Source of the DNA: Phycicoccus jejuensis | Lineage (GTDB): Bacteria; Actinomycetota; Actinomycetes; Actinomycetales; Dermatophilaceae | NCBI RefSeq assembly: GCF_000720925.1 | Contig: NZ_JOEE01000008.1 | Span: 62,001-126,000 of the forward strand | Direction of reading: 5' to 3' | Length of the DNA stretch: 64,000 nucleotides | Shown here: piece after piece, positions 21,026 to 29,550 of the stretch | Layout: each line of letters opens with the position of its first letter | How positions within the stretch are numbered: the stretch's first letter is position 1 | Translations under genes and position numbers: made by a program | The notes under the pieces: model-generated | Seen by the model: only the letters and a program-made list of their open reading frames with translations | The model's database searches: none | Told to the model about the DNA's origin: nothing

Positions 21026-22894
21026 GTGAGCCTGCTGGAACGGATCGCCGGCCCCCGCGACCTCAAGGCGCTCCCCGCGGACCGGCTGCCCGAGCTCGCC
21101 GCGGAGATCCGCGCCTTCCTCGTCGAGCAGGTCTCGCGCACCGGCGGCCACCTCGGGCCCAACCTCGGCGTCGTCGAGCTGACCATCGCCATCCACCGGG
21201 TCTTCGACAGCCCGCACGACGCGGTCGTCCTCGACACCGGGCACCAGTCCTACGTCCACAAGCTGCTGACCGGCCGCCACGACTTCTCCGGCCTGCGCAC
21301 CGAGGGTGGCCTGTCCGGCTACCCGAGCCGCGCCGAGTCGCCGCACGACGTCGTCGAGAACTCGCACGCGTCGACCTCCCTGTCGTGGGCGCACGGCATC
21401 GCCGCCGGTCGCGTCGTGCGCGGCGAGCGCAACCGGCACACCGTCGCGGTCATCGGCGACGGCGCGCTGACCGGCGGCATGGCGTGGGAGGCCATCAACA
21501 ACATCGCGGCCGAGCAGGACCTGCCGCTCGTCATCGTCGTCAACGACAACGAGCGCTCCTACGCCCCGACCCGCGGCGGCCTCGCCGACCACCTCTCGAC
21601 GCTGCGCACGACCCGCGGCTACGAGCGCTTCCTCGACTGGGGCAAGCGCAACGTCTCGCGCACGCCGGTCGTGGGCGGCGCGATGTACGAGACGCTGCAC
21701 GGCGTCAAGAAGGGCATCAAGGACATCGTCGCCCCGCAGGGGATGTTCGAGGACCTCGGCCTCAAGTACGTCGGCCCGATCGACGGCCACGACGAGCCGG
21801 CCGTCGAGGCGGCGCTGCGCAAGGCCAAGGCCTTCGGCGGGCCGGTGCTCGTCCACGTCATCACCCAGAAGGGGCGCGGCTACGACCCCGCCGTCTCCGA
21901 CGAGGCCGACCAGTTCCACGCCGTCGGCGTCATCAACCCCGAGACCGGCCTGCCCCTCGAGATCGCCGGCCGCTCCTGGACCGACGAGTTCTCCGACACG
22001 ATGGTGCAGATCGGCGAGGAGCGCCCCGACGTCGTCGCGCTCACCGCGGCGATGATGATGCCCGTCGGGCTCCAGCCGTTCTGCGAGCGCTTCCCCGAGC
22101 GCACCTTCGACGTCGGCATCGCCGAGCAGCACGCCCTGACGATGGCCGCCGGCCTCGCGTTCTCGGGGCTGCACCCGGTCGTCGCCGTCTACGCGACCTT
22201 CCTCAACCGCGCCTTCGACCAGCTGCTCATGGACGCCGCGCTGCACAAGGCCGGCGTCACGGTCGTCCTCGACCGCTCGGGCGTCACCGGGCCGGACGGC
22301 GCGTCGCACCACGGCATGTGGGACATGACGATCTCCGGCGTCGTGCCGGGCCTGCACCTCGCCGCGCCGCGCGACGGCCAGCAGGTGGCCCGCGCGGTCC
22401 GCGAGGCCGTCGACATCGCCGACGCGCCGTCGGTCGTCCGCTTCCCCAAGGGCACGGTGGGGGAGCCCCTCACCGCCGTGCGCACCGTCGACGGCGTCGA
22501 CGTGCTGTCCGAGCCGGACGACGGTGACGTCGACCTGCTGCTCGTCGGCATCGGGTCGATGGTCGCCACCGCGCTCGCGGCAGCCGAGAAGCTGGCCGCC
22601 GAGGGGCACCGCGTGCGGGTCGTCGACCCGGTGTGGGCGCTGCCCGTGCCGGCGGCCCTCGCGTCGCTCGCCGGCGCCGCCGGGCGCGTGGCCGTCGTCG
22701 AGGACAACGTCGTCGTCGGAGGCATCGGGACGCAGGTCGTCCAGGCGCTGCGCGACGCCGGTCTCGGGCTGCCCGTCGACACCTTCGGCCTGCCCAAGCG
22801 CTTCCTCGACCACGCCTCCCGCGGACGGGTCCTCGACGCGGTCGGGCTGACGCCGGACGCCGTCGCGTCGGCCCTGCGCGAGCGCCTGGCCTGA
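21026..22894 (+). CDS. dxs: 1-deoxy-D-xylulose-5-phosphate synthase
   Basis: First step of the MEP isoprenoid pathway, joining pyruvate and glyceraldehyde 3-phosphate with thiamine diphosphate. The 622-residue product carries [15 protein letters not shown], the cofactor motif [13 protein letters not shown]...NDNERSY, and [18 protein letters not shown] [15 protein letters not shown] in the transketolase-like pyrimidine domain, then the C-terminal domain. GTG start with GAGGAGG at 21011-21017. TAGACT near 20974 may be the -10 box. It is divergent from the DUF3105 gene; in M. tuberculosis dxs1 lies in the same heme/RNase D neighbourhood. Confidence 0.97.
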   Translation: MSLLERIAGPRDLKALPADRLPELAAEIRAFLVEQVSRTGGHLGPNLGVVELTIAIHRVFDSPHDAVVLDTGHQSYVHKLLTGRHDFSGLRTEGGLSGYPSRAESPHDVVENSHASTSLSWAHGIAAGRVVRGERNRHTVAVIGDGALTGGMAWEAINNIAAEQDLPLVIVVNDNERSYAPTRGGLADHLSTLRTTRGYERFLDWGKRNVSRTPVVGGAMYETLHGVKKGIKDIVAPQGMFEDLGLKYVGPIDGHDEPAVEAALRKAKAFGGPVLVHVITQKGRGYDPAVSDEADQFHAVGVINPETGLPLEIAGRSWTDEFSDTMVQIGEERPDVVALTAAMMMPVGLQPFCERFPERTFDVGIAEQHALTMAAGLAFSGLHPVVAVYATFLNRAFDQLLMDAALHKAGVTVVLDRSGVTGPDGASHHGMWDMTISGVVPGLHLAAPRDGQQVARAVREAVDIADAPSVVRFPKGTVGEPLTAVRTVDGVDVLSEPDDGDVDLLLVGIGSMVATALAAAEKLAAEGHRVRVVDPVWALPVPAALASLAGAAGRVAVVEDNVVVGGIGTQVVQALRDAGLGLPVDTFGLPKRFLDHASRGRVLDAVGLTPDAVASALRERLA

Positions 22895-22902
22895 GCGGCG
22901 TC

Positions 22903-23481
22903 GTGGAGAGCCGCCGCGACGAGGTGCGCGCCGCCTACGACGCCATCGTCGAGGACTACGCCGCGACCTTTCCCTCGACCGAGCCCGAGCTGCCGGTCGA
23001 CCTCGCGATGCTCGACCACTTCGTCGGGCGGGTCGTCGCCGGCGGCGGGGCGCACGTGCTCGACGCCGGCTGCGGGACCGGCCGCATCGCCCGGTACCTC
23101 GTCGACCGCGGCCTCTCGGTGGTCGGCGTCGACCTCTCGCCGGGGATGCTGGCGATGGCCCGGCGCGACCACCCGGACCTCGAGCTGCACGAGGGGGCGC
23201 TCACCGAGCTGCCCCTCGCCGACGTCTCCGTCGACGGAGTCGTGTTCTGGTACAGCCTGGTCCACCTCACCGATGACGAGCTGCCGGTCGCGCTGGCCGA
23301 GGCCGTGCGGGTGCTGCGTCCCGGCGGGCACGACGTGTCGCTCGTCCGGTGGCACTGCGGGCCGAAGCAGGTGCTCGACGCCCTGGCCGACGCCGGGTTC
23401 GTCAAGGAGGCGCGGCTCGTGCGCGAGCCGGTCGGCCGCGAGCGACACGGTCAGGCGTTCGTGCTCGCCCGCCTCGGCTAG
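22903..23481 (+). CDS. Class I SAM-dependent methyltransferase
   Basis: A 192-residue small-molecule methyltransferase of the UbiE/Methyltransf_11 type. SAM motif I is VLDAGCGTGRIARYL near residue 48, motif II acidic loop VVGVDLSPGML follows, and FWYSLVHL is motif IV. The segment after RVLRPGG is short: it goes almost at once to KQVLDALADAGF, so about 10-20 residues seen in relatives appear to be missing. It starts 8 nt after dxs and is likely co-transcribed. Substrate unknown. Confidence 0.8.
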   Translation: MESRRDEVRAAYDAIVEDYAATFPSTEPELPVDLAMLDHFVGRVVAGGGAHVLDAGCGTGRIARYLVDRGLSVVGVDLSPGMLAMARRDHPDLELHEGALTELPLADVSVDGVVFWYSLVHLTDDELPVALAEAVRVLRPGGHDVSLVRWHCGPKQVLDALADAGFVKEARLVREPVGRERHGQAFVLARLG

Positions 23482-23491
23482 CGTCGCGGGC

Positions 23492-23821
23492 ATGGTCCGC
23501 ATCGGAGCGATCGTCCTCAGCACCGCCGACACCGAGCGCGCCGGCGCGTTCTGGAGCGAGGCGCTCGGCTACGACCGGGGACCCAACCCGGACTTCCTCG
23601 CCCCGCGGGGTGACGGCCCGACGCGCCTGCACCTCGACCGCACGGACCGGACCCACCTCGACCTCTGGGTGGACGGTGCGGAGGAGCAGCGCGCCGAGGT
23701 CGAGCGCCTCGTCTCGCTCGGGGCCGAGCGCGTCGAGTGGGACTACCCCGACGACGCGGACTTCGTCGTGCTGGCCGACCCGACGGGCACGCTCTTCTGC
23801 GTCGTCGACGCCGGCCGGTAG
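23492..23821 (+). CDS. VOC-family protein (glyoxalase/bleomycin-resistance fold)
   Basis: A 109-residue protein with the beta-alpha-beta-beta-beta pattern of a vicinal-oxygen-chelate domain: IGAIVLSTADTERAGAFWSEALGY at the start and VVLADPTGTLFCVVD at the end. Members include resistance proteins and isomerases; the function here cannot be chosen. TAGCGT at 23479-23484 lies 7 nt before the ATG, so it may have its own leaderless transcript although it begins only 10 nt after the methyltransferase. Confidence 0.8.
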   Translation: MVRIGAIVLSTADTERAGAFWSEALGYDRGPNPDFLAPRGDGPTRLHLDRTDRTHLDLWVDGAEEQRAEVERLVSLGAERVEWDYPDDADFVVLADPTGTLFCVVDAGR

Positions 23822-23852
23822 CGCCGGCCCAGCCTCGTGCCGGCTGCTGCGG

Positions 23853-24173
23853 TCAGCCCGCGGGGTCCGCGATGCCGGTGGCCGTCACGAGGTGCAGCCG
23901 CTGGACGTCGACGCTCGTGACGAACTCGTCGACCCGGTCGAGGAAGGCTCGGGTCGTGGGCTGGGCCTCGTGCTCGTCGAGCGCGGCCTCGTCGTCGTAC
24001 AGCTCGTAGAAGATGCGGACGTCCGGCTCGCCCTCGAGCGCGTGCACCGCATAGGCCAGGGTGCGCGGCTCGTGGGTGGCGATGCCCGCCACCGTCTCGC
24101 GCATCATCGCGTCGAACGCCTCGGCCCGCCCGGGCCGCAGCTCGAACCGGACCACCAGGCCGAACCGGGTCAT
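23853..24173 (-). CDS. Quinol monooxygenase-like protein (ABM domain)
   Basis: A 106-residue antibiotic biosynthesis monooxygenase domain protein. FGLVVRFELRPGRAEAFD opens the first strand and helix, and FYELYDDEAALDEHEAQP is the family core. Such proteins act as cofactor-free quinol oxygenases or heme-related enzymes; the role here is unknown. The ATG at 24173 has GAGGAG upstream. Convergent with the VOC gene; a hydrophobic domain is absent, so it should be cytosolic. Confidence 0.82.
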   Translation of the reverse strand: MTRFGLVVRFELRPGRAEAFDAMMRETVAGIATHEPRTLAYAVHALEGEPDVRIFYELYDDEAALDEHEAQPTTRAFLDRVDEFVTSVDVQRLHLVTATGIADPAG

Positions 24174-24241
24174 GTGTCGCTCCTCGTCATGTGCCGACCC
24201 TCCCACGTCGCGGGCCCGTGGGACGGGGGAGACTGGGACCC

Positions 24242-24826
24242 ATGTCCGCCGTCAGCGTCCCGTGGTCGGAGGGTTCGTGGACGCACGAGCCCGTGCAGGT
24301 CGAGACCGACGGGGAGGACCTCCTCGTGACGGCGGCCGAGGGCTCGGACGCCTGGCGGACCACCTCGTACGGGTTCGTCCACGACTCCGAGCACGCCCTG
24401 CTGCGGCCCCTGGACCGGGAGGGTGCGGTCGAGGTGACGTTCACGGTGGCCTTCACCGACCAGTTCGACCAGGCCGGTGTGTTCCTGCGCGCGTCGGCGA
24501 CGCAGTGGGTCAAGGCCGGCGTCGAGCACGTCGACGGCGCGCCCAGCGTCGGGGTGGTCGCGACGAGGGACCGCTCGGACTGGTCGGCCTTCCCCGTCCC
24601 GTCGTGGGCGGGCCGCCGGGTCACCGTGCGCGCCAGCCGATCCGGAGACGCGGTGACGGTCCGGGCCAGGGTCGACGACGAGCCGTTCGTGATGATCCGC
24701 GTCCTGCCGCTCGACCCCGACCTGGACGTTGAGGCGGGGCCCTTCGTCTGCACGCCCACCCGGTCCGGGCTCACCGTGCGCTTCCACTCGTGGGAGGTCT
24801 CTCCCGCGGACGCCGCGCTGCACTGA
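24242..24826 (+). CDS. DUF1349 domain-containing protein
   Basis: A 194-residue beta-rich protein of the DUF1349 family, related in fold to concanavalin-like lectins and glucanases. Visible segments include TSYGFVHDSEHALLRPL, QFDQAGVFLRASATQWVKAG and ATRDRSDWSAFPVP. No signal peptide, so probably cytosolic. ATG at 24242 lies 7 nt after a GAGACT sequence that may be a weak -10 box. Role unknown. Confidence 0.82.
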   Translation: MSAVSVPWSEGSWTHEPVQVETDGEDLLVTAAEGSDAWRTTSYGFVHDSEHALLRPLDREGAVEVTFTVAFTDQFDQAGVFLRASATQWVKAGVEHVDGAPSVGVVATRDRSDWSAFPVPSWAGRRVTVRASRSGDAVTVRARVDDEPFVMIRVLPLDPDLDVEAGPFVCTPTRSGLTVRFHSWEVSPADAALH

Positions 24827-24957
24827 CCTGTCCCACGAGGATGCTGGCGCCGACGTCCGGGGACGCGCTATGAATCCGCCGCCGAGGCCCGTGGCGAGGC
24901 CCAGCACGTTCTTCCCCTTCGACACGTCGAGGTCGGCCACGTTCTGTCCCCTTGGTG

Positions 24958-25188
24958 CTACAGCCGGTCGAGCACCTTGCTGACCAGGTACACGAGCGCG
25001 CCGAGCGTCACGGAGGTGGTGGTCAGGGCAGCACCGACCACGAAGAAGCCCGTCTCTGACAGGGCCGTCACCACGCCGACCACGACGCCGGCGGCAGCGG
25101 CCAGCAGCCCCAGCCAGACGACGCCGTAGATGCGCGTCTCCGCCGCGTCGAGGTCCCGACGCTCCTGCCCCTCCACCGAGCTCGTCAT
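24958..25188 (-). CDS. Small two-helix membrane protein
   Basis: A 76-residue protein with a charged N-terminus (EGQERRDLDAAETR) and two hydrophobic segments (GVVWLGLLAAAAGVVVGVV and FFVVGAALTTTSVTLGALVYL). No family recognised. The ATG at 25188 is 6 nt after TACGAT (25195-25200, minus strand), fitting a leaderless transcript. The 130 nt between this gene and DUF1349 hold no gene I can support. Confidence 0.65.
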   Translation of the reverse strand: MTSSVEGQERRDLDAAETRIYGVVWLGLLAAAAGVVVGVVTALSETGFFVVGAALTTTSVTLGALVYLVSKVLDRL

Positions 25189-25228
25189 GGACGGATCGTA
25201 GGGCGCGTGGCCCGACTCGCGCAGCGGT

Positions 25229-25540
25229 CTAGAGACCCTTGAGGAAGTCGGGGTCGTCGTCCGGACCCTGCGAGCGACGGCGCTCCTGTGCGCGGAGCCA
25301 CTCCTGCTCGCGGCGGTGGTCCTCCCAGCGCTGCTGCTGGGTGCGCCCGGACCACGTGTCGCGGGTCGGGCGACCGGCGACGAGCCACGCCACGCCACCG
25401 ACGATCGGGAACAGCAGGATGATGAAGATCCACGCGAGCTTCGGCAGGTTGCGGATGACGAGCTCGTCGGTCTGGACGGCGTCGATGAGGCAGTAGACGG
25501 TCAGGGCGAGCTCGAGCAGCACCGGCAGGTAGCGGATCAC
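25229..25540 (-). CDS. PLD nuclease N-terminal domain (PLDc_N) membrane protein
   Basis: A 103-residue protein. Two membrane segments (LPVLLELALTVYCLIDAV and LAWIFIILLFPIVGGVAWLV) match the PLDc_N module with the signature LPKLAWI...PIVGG...W.GRP. The tail after residue 60 is hydrophilic and rich in Arg, Gln and Asp. The GTG at 25540 is the first in-frame start before the module. Such stand-alone modules are common in actinobacteria; the function is unknown. Confidence 0.85.
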   Translation of the reverse strand: MIRYLPVLLELALTVYCLIDAVQTDELVIRNLPKLAWIFIILLFPIVGGVAWLVAGRPTRDTWSGRTQQQRWEDHRREQEWLRAQERRRSQGPDDDPDFLKGL

Positions 25541-25613
25541 GCGGGGCAGCGTCGCACGTCACGCACTGCGTCGTCATCCGATCGGGGCAGATGGGCCCTG
25601 CCGAGGCCCGGTT

Positions 25614-25710
25614 CGTCACAGGGACGGCGCGGAAAGTGGCGCGGGACGGGGATACAAGCGCGTCCTGCACGAACGTCCGCGTCATCACCGTGACGACGCG
25701 GAACCTCGCT
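25614..25710. repeat. Intergenic repeat, copy B (97 nt)
   Basis: Gap-free match to copy A at 19481-19577. The second hairpin (TCCGCGTC / GACGCGGA at 25676-25683 and 25695-25702) is intact and best conserved; the first is partly degraded (GGACGGGGAT opposite AGCGCGTCC). It lies between the start of the PLDc_N gene and the stop of cysM, 15 nt from the latter. Confidence 0.8.
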
Positions 25711-25724
25711 CGACAGAGGGCGCC

Positions 25725-26639
25725 TCAGGCGGGGAAGACGCCGCTCGAGAGGTAGCGGTCGCCGCGGTCGCAGACGACGAAGACGATCGTCGCGTTCTCG
25801 ACCTCCTGCGCCACCTGCAGCGCGGTCCAGCAGGCGCCGGCCGCCGACGGGCCGCCGAAGATGCCCTCCTCGCGGGCCAGCCGCCGGGCCATCTCCTCGG
25901 CGTCCGCCTGGGTGACCTCGACGGTCCGGTCGACCGCGGACGGGTCGAAGATGCGGGGGACGTACGCCGGCGGCCACGCGCGGATGCCGGGGATCTTCGA
26001 GCCCTCCGCCGGCTGCGCGCCGACGATCTGCACCTCGGGGTTGCGGGACTTGAGGTAGCGCGAGACGCCGGTGATCGTGCCGGTCGTGCCCATCGCCGAG
26101 ACGAAGTGCGTGATGCGACCACCGGTCTGCTCCCACAGCTCCGGACCGGTCCCGAGCTCGTGGGCCCGGGGGTTGTCGGGGTTCCCGAACTGGTCGAGCA
26201 CCCGGCCGCGACCTTCCTGCTCCATCCGGGTCACGACGTCGCGGGCCTCCTCCATCCCGCCGGACGCGGGCGTGAGGACCAGCTCGGCGCCGAACGCCCG
26301 CATCGTCTGCGCCCGCTCGACGGAGGCGTCCTCGGGCATGACGATGACCAGCGGGTAGCCGCTGATGGCCGCCGCCATCGCGAGGCCGATGCCCGTGTTG
26401 CCGGAGGTGGCCTCGAGCAGCGTGTCGCCGGGGGAGATCTCGCCGCGCGCCTCGGCGCCGCGGATCATGCTGATCGCCGGCCGGTCCTTGACCGAGCCGG
26501 CGGGGTTGTTGCCCTCGAGCTTGGCGAGCAGCACGTTGCCGCGCCGGTCGTTCTCCACCCCGGGGAGCCGCTGCAGACGCACCAGCGGCGTACCGCCGAT
26601 GACGTCCTCCATCGTGGGGTACGCCGGGGGAGTGGTCAC
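25725..26639 (-). CDS. cysM: Cysteine synthase B
   Basis: PLP enzyme making cysteine; in actinobacteria CysM can use O-phosphoserine with the thiocarboxylated carrier CysO, or O-acetylserine. The 304-residue product has the PLP lysine in NPAGSVKDRP near residue 48, the phosphate-binding TSGNTGIGLA and GTTGTITG, and the CysM-type C-terminus CDRGDRYLSSGVFP. No mec/cysO genes are adjacent. The GTG at 26639 lies 7 nt after TAGACT (26647-26652, minus strand), again leaderless in form. Confidence 0.93.
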   Translation of the reverse strand: MTTPPAYPTMEDVIGGTPLVRLQRLPGVENDRRGNVLLAKLEGNNPAGSVKDRPAISMIRGAEARGEISPGDTLLEATSGNTGIGLAMAAAISGYPLVIVMPEDASVERAQTMRAFGAELVLTPASGGMEEARDVVTRMEQEGRGRVLDQFGNPDNPRAHELGTGPELWEQTGGRITHFVSAMGTTGTITGVSRYLKSRNPEVQIVGAQPAEGSKIPGIRAWPPAYVPRIFDPSAVDRTVEVTQADAEEMARRLAREEGIFGGPSAAGACWTALQVAQEVENATIVFVVCDRGDRYLSSGVFPA

Positions 26640-26752
26640 GGCCCCAAGTCTAGGGCGGGCGCCGGGAGAGGATGATGACGTGCCCACCCGACGCGACGAC
26701 ACCGCGACGCCTCTGCCGTGGAGCGGTCACGGCGTCCTGCGATGATCGCTCC

Positions 26753-27202
26753 ATGAGCGTGGACGGCGACCCGACGGACGCGGCGGCGCAGCGGCGACGG
26801 CAGGCCCGCGAGAACGCCGAGTACCACCACGCGGCGGCGCAGCGGGCGGCGCAGGCCGAGGCCCGGCGCACCGCCCCGATGGTCGCGGAGTTCGCCGAGG
26901 CGATGCGCGCGGCCGGTGTGGAGCCCACCCGCCTGCGCGCGCGGCCCTACAGCGGCAGCGGGACGCTGCGGACCGACGTCGAGGGCTGGTACGTGCGCCG
27001 CGACCACCGGGCCGCGGTCGGCACGGACGGGCGCTGGTACGTCCTCGTCGTCGCGCCCAGCCTGCGCGGACGGCTCACGGGCATCCACCTCGACCCGAGC
27101 GACGCGCCGCTGCAGGTCGGCGCCGGAGGGCGCGACGGCGACTCGGTGGCGCTCGACGTCCTCTTGCGGCTGAGGCTCGAGGCCGGCGCCGGCTTCCCCT
27201 GA
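26753..27202 (+). CDS. Hypothetical protein
   Basis: A 149-residue soluble protein. The first 40 residues are a charged, Ala/Arg/Gln-rich helix, possibly a coiled coil (AAQRRRQARENAEYHHAAAQ); the rest is a small alpha/beta domain with WYVRRDHRAAVGTDGRWYVL and DSVALDVLLRLRLE. No family recognised. The ATG is 6 nt after GATGAT, a possible -10 box. Divergent from cysM by about 110 nt. Confidence 0.7.
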   Translation: MSVDGDPTDAAAQRRRQARENAEYHHAAAQRAAQAEARRTAPMVAEFAEAMRAAGVEPTRLRARPYSGSGTLRTDVEGWYVRRDHRAAVGTDGRWYVLVVAPSLRGRLTGIHLDPSDAPLQVGAGGRDGDSVALDVLLRLRLEAGAGFP

Positions 27203-27220
27203 CGCACGAGCCGAAGGGGC

Positions 27221-27463
27221 TCAGCCGGCCTCGGGACGCGCCTGCCGCACCGCGTCGTAGCCGTCGGCAAGGCCGGAGGCCAGCACCTCGACGAGGTCGG
27301 CGGCCTCGTCCGGCGCGAGGCGGGTCGTCGCGACGCAGACGTTGTCGCGCCAGACCGAGAGCACCACGACGCCGGCCTCCGGGTGCCACGTCACGCGCAG
27401 CGCACGCCCCTCGCCGCGGGCGTCGGCGACGACCGCGCTGCGACCGGGGACGGAGCGCTCCAT
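27221..27463 (-). CDS. Small hypothetical protein
   Basis: An 80-residue protein, mostly beta then helix: LRVTWHPEAGVVVLSVWRDN, CVATTRLAPDEAADLVEVLA. Codon pattern is typical of the window. Convergent with the hypothetical gene ending at 27202. No domain recognised; the small size and tidy spacing suggest a real gene. The upstream in-frame extension overlaps the next gene in another frame and is rejected. Confidence 0.65.
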   Translation of the reverse strand: MERSVPGRSAVVADARGEGRALRVTWHPEAGVVVLSVWRDNVCVATTRLAPDEAADLVEVLASGLADGYDAVRQARPEAG

Positions 27464-27515
27464 CCCCGCAGTGTGCGCCGGGGGAGAGCCTCCTGTCGAG
27501 AGGTCGCGAGAGGGC

Positions 27516-27857
27516 TCAGACCTCAGGGCGGTGCGTGAAGGACGACGCGTAGGAGGTCTCGCCGACGGCGATCGAGTACTCGCTGTAGTAGTCGGCGATG
27601 CCGTGGCGCTGCGCCTCGCGGTGGCGCGGGTGGTCGCGCCATCCCCGGTGCGACGCGGCGTCAGCGAACGTGACGATCGTGGCCCGCTCGCCGTCCTCGG
27701 CGACGAAGGTCTTCGTCTCGACGAACCCCGGCATCGACCGGGCGAGCTCGGCCACGACGGCGAGCTCGTCCCGGTAGGCACCCTCGTGCTCCGGGCGCAG
27801 GCGGTTGCGGAAGACCGTCACCACCTGGCCCGTGAGCGGGCGCTCGACGCCGGGCAC
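27516..27857 (-). CDS. ABM-domain (antibiotic biosynthesis monooxygenase-like) protein
   Basis: A 113-residue single ABM domain with TVFRNRLRPEHEGAYRDEL, MPGFVETKTFVAEDGER and WRDHPRHREAQRHG, the usual strand-helix pattern and conserved His. Probably cytosolic; the reaction is unknown. The GTG at 27857 is 10 nt after the murA-like stop, so it is probably the second gene of that operon. A second ABM protein is encoded at 23853-24173; the two are not close in sequence. Confidence 0.82.
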   Translation of the reverse strand: MPGVERPLTGQVVTVFRNRLRPEHEGAYRDELAVVAELARSMPGFVETKTFVAEDGERATIVTFADAASHRGWRDHPRHREAQRHGIADYYSEYSIAVGETSYASSFTHRPEV

Positions 27858-27867
27858 GTCAGGACCC

Positions 27868-29418
27868 TCAGATGTCGCGGAAGGTCTCGATCGTCGCGCC
27901 GAGGGCGTTGAGGCGCTCGGCGAGGTCCTCGTACCCGCGGTTGATGACGTAGACGTTGCGCAGCACCGAGGTGCCGGGCGCGGCCAGCATCGCGAGGAGC
28001 ACGACGACGCCGGGGCGCAGCGCCGGCGGGCACATGACCTCGGCGGCGCGCCACTTGGGCGTCGGGCCGGTGATCATCACCCGGTGCGGGTCGAGCAGCT
28101 GCACCTGGGCGCCGATCTTCGTCAGCTCGGTGAGGTAGATCGCGCGGTTCTCGTAGACCCAGTCGTGGATCATCGTCGTGCCCTCGGCGCACGCGGCGAT
28201 GAGCGCGAAGAACGGCAGGTTGTCGATGTTGAGGCCAGGGAAGGGCATCGGGGCGATCTTGTCGACCGGCGCGGTGAGCGGGCCGGGGTGGATCGTCAGG
28301 TCGACGAGGCGGGTGTGCCCGTTGTTCGCGAGGTACTCCTCGGTGAGGTCGAACTTCAGGCCCATCTCCTCGAGGGTGGCCAGCTCGATTTCGAGGAACT
28401 CGATCGGCATCCGCTCGATGGTGATCTCGGAGCCGGTCACCACCGCGGCCGCGATGAGGCTCATCGCCTCGATCGGGTCCTCGGAGGGGAAGTACTCGAT
28501 GTCCGTGTCGACGCGGCCCACGCCGGTGACGGTGAGGGTCGTCGTGCCGATGCCGTCGATCTCGACCCCGAGCCCGCGCAGGAAGAAGCACAGGTCCTGG
28601 ACCATGTAGTTCGGGGACGCGTTGCGGATGACCGTCGTGCCCTCGTAGCGGGCGGCGGCCAGCAGGACGTTCTCGGTCACGGTGTCGCCGCGCTCGGTGA
28701 GGACGATGGCGCGCTTCGGGTGGCGGCTGCGGTCGACGGCGGCTTCGTAGAAGCCGTGCGTCGCCGTGACGTCGAGCCCGAAGTGGCGCAGCGCCGACAG
28801 GTGCGGCTCGACCGTGCGCGTGCCGAGGTCGCAGCCGCCGGCGTAGGGCAGCTGGAAGTCGTCGTACTCGGCGAGCAGCGGCCCGAGGAACATGATGACG
28901 GTGCGCGTGCGGCGGGCGGCCTCGATGTCGATGCCGTCGAGGTCCAGGCGGGCCGGCGGCACGATCTCGAGGTCGTTGCTGTCGGGCAGCCAGCGCACCT
29001 TGACGCCGATCGAGGTGAGGACCTCGATGATCCGGTTGACCTCCTCGATCCGCGCAAGGTTGCGCAGCGTCGTGCGGCCCTTGTTGAGCAGGCTCGCGCA
29101 CAGGAGGGCGACGGCGGCGTTCTTGCTCGTCTTGACGGGGATCGAGCCGGAGAGCTTGCGCCCGCCGACGATCCGCAGGTGCTGGGGACCGGAGTGGCCG
29201 AGCGAGACGAACTCGCTGTCGAGCTTCTCGCCGACGCGGGCGAGCATCTCGAGCGAGAGGTTCTGCTTGCCCTGCTCGATCCGGGCGACCGCGCTCTGGC
29301 TGGTCCCGAGGAGCTCGGCGAGCTCGCTCTGGGTCAGCCCCTGGTGGCGGCGGGCGTCCCGGATGAGGGTGCCGATCCGGGTCAGATAGGTGTCGGAGGT
29401 GGTCGTCACGCAGACCAT
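27868..29418 (-). CDS. murA: HTH-MurA fusion: UDP-N-acetylglucosamine 1-carboxyvinyltransferase
   Basis: A 516-residue protein. Residues 16-70 are an XRE helix-turn-helix (GLTQSELAELLGTSQSAVARIEQGKQ); residues about 80-516 are a complete enolpyruvyl transferase that would add PEP to UDP-GlcNAc in peptidoglycan synthesis. Lys99 in KTSKNAA and Cys196 in AGGCDLGTRT match the catalytic Lys22 and Cys115 of E. coli MurA; mycobacterial MurA has Asp at the second position, so this one could be fosfomycin-sensitive. The fusion is known in actinobacteria and may let the enzyme regulate DNA. An inverted repeat lies just upstream. Confidence 0.9.
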   Translation of the reverse strand: MVCVTTTSDTYLTRIGTLIRDARRHQGLTQSELAELLGTSQSAVARIEQGKQNLSLEMLARVGEKLDSEFVSLGHSGPQHLRIVGGRKLSGSIPVKTSKNAAVALLCASLLNKGRTTLRNLARIEEVNRIIEVLTSIGVKVRWLPDSNDLEIVPPARLDLDGIDIEAARRTRTVIMFLGPLLAEYDDFQLPYAGGCDLGTRTVEPHLSALRHFGLDVTATHGFYEAAVDRSRHPKRAIVLTERGDTVTENVLLAAARYEGTTVIRNASPNYMVQDLCFFLRGLGVEIDGIGTTTLTVTGVGRVDTDIEYFPSEDPIEAMSLIAAAVVTGSEITIERMPIEFLEIELATLEEMGLKFDLTEEYLANNGHTRLVDLTIHPGPLTAPVDKIAPMPFPGLNIDNLPFFALIAACAEGTTMIHDWVYENRAIYLTELTKIGAQVQLLDPHRVMITGPTPKWRAAEVMCPPALRPGVVVLLAMLAAPGTSVLRNVYVINRGYEDLAERLNALGATIETFRDI

Positions 29419-29427
29419 GGTAGATCA

Positions 29428-29440
29428 GATATGAGATATC
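29428..29440 (-). promoter_or_regulatory. Short inverted repeat upstream of the HTH-MurA gene
   Basis: GATAT-CTC-ATATC on the minus strand, 10 nt before the ATG, in an AT-rich patch (29420-29440) that is rare in this window. It would overlap the promoter. The XRE domain of the gene product is an obvious candidate ligand, making this a possible autoregulatory operator. Inference. Confidence 0.45.
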
Positions 29441-29494
29441 GCCGCGTTGCGGCCCGCGCGTCCTGGGGGGTCTCTCAGGGACCCCCGTGACCTG

Positions 29495-29532
29495 CGACGA
29501 CGGCACGGACCGGGTGGTCCGTGCCGTCGTCG
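29495..29532 (-). terminator. Strong hairpin terminator after fadB
   Basis: A perfect 17-bp stem (29495-29511 with 29516-29532) closed by the tetraloop GGGT, 19 nt past the fadB stop. A second, shorter hairpin (GGGGGTC at 29466-29472 with GACCCCC at 29480-29486) follows in the direction of fadB transcription. Together they separate fad transcription from the HTH-MurA gene. Confidence 0.85.
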
Positions 29533-29550
29533 AGCGGGTCGCGCGGGTGG

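Noticed and set aside
24170..24940. 256-codon minus-strand gene opposite DUF1349
   Set aside because: Only the first 25 residues look protein-like; the rest mirrors DUF1349.
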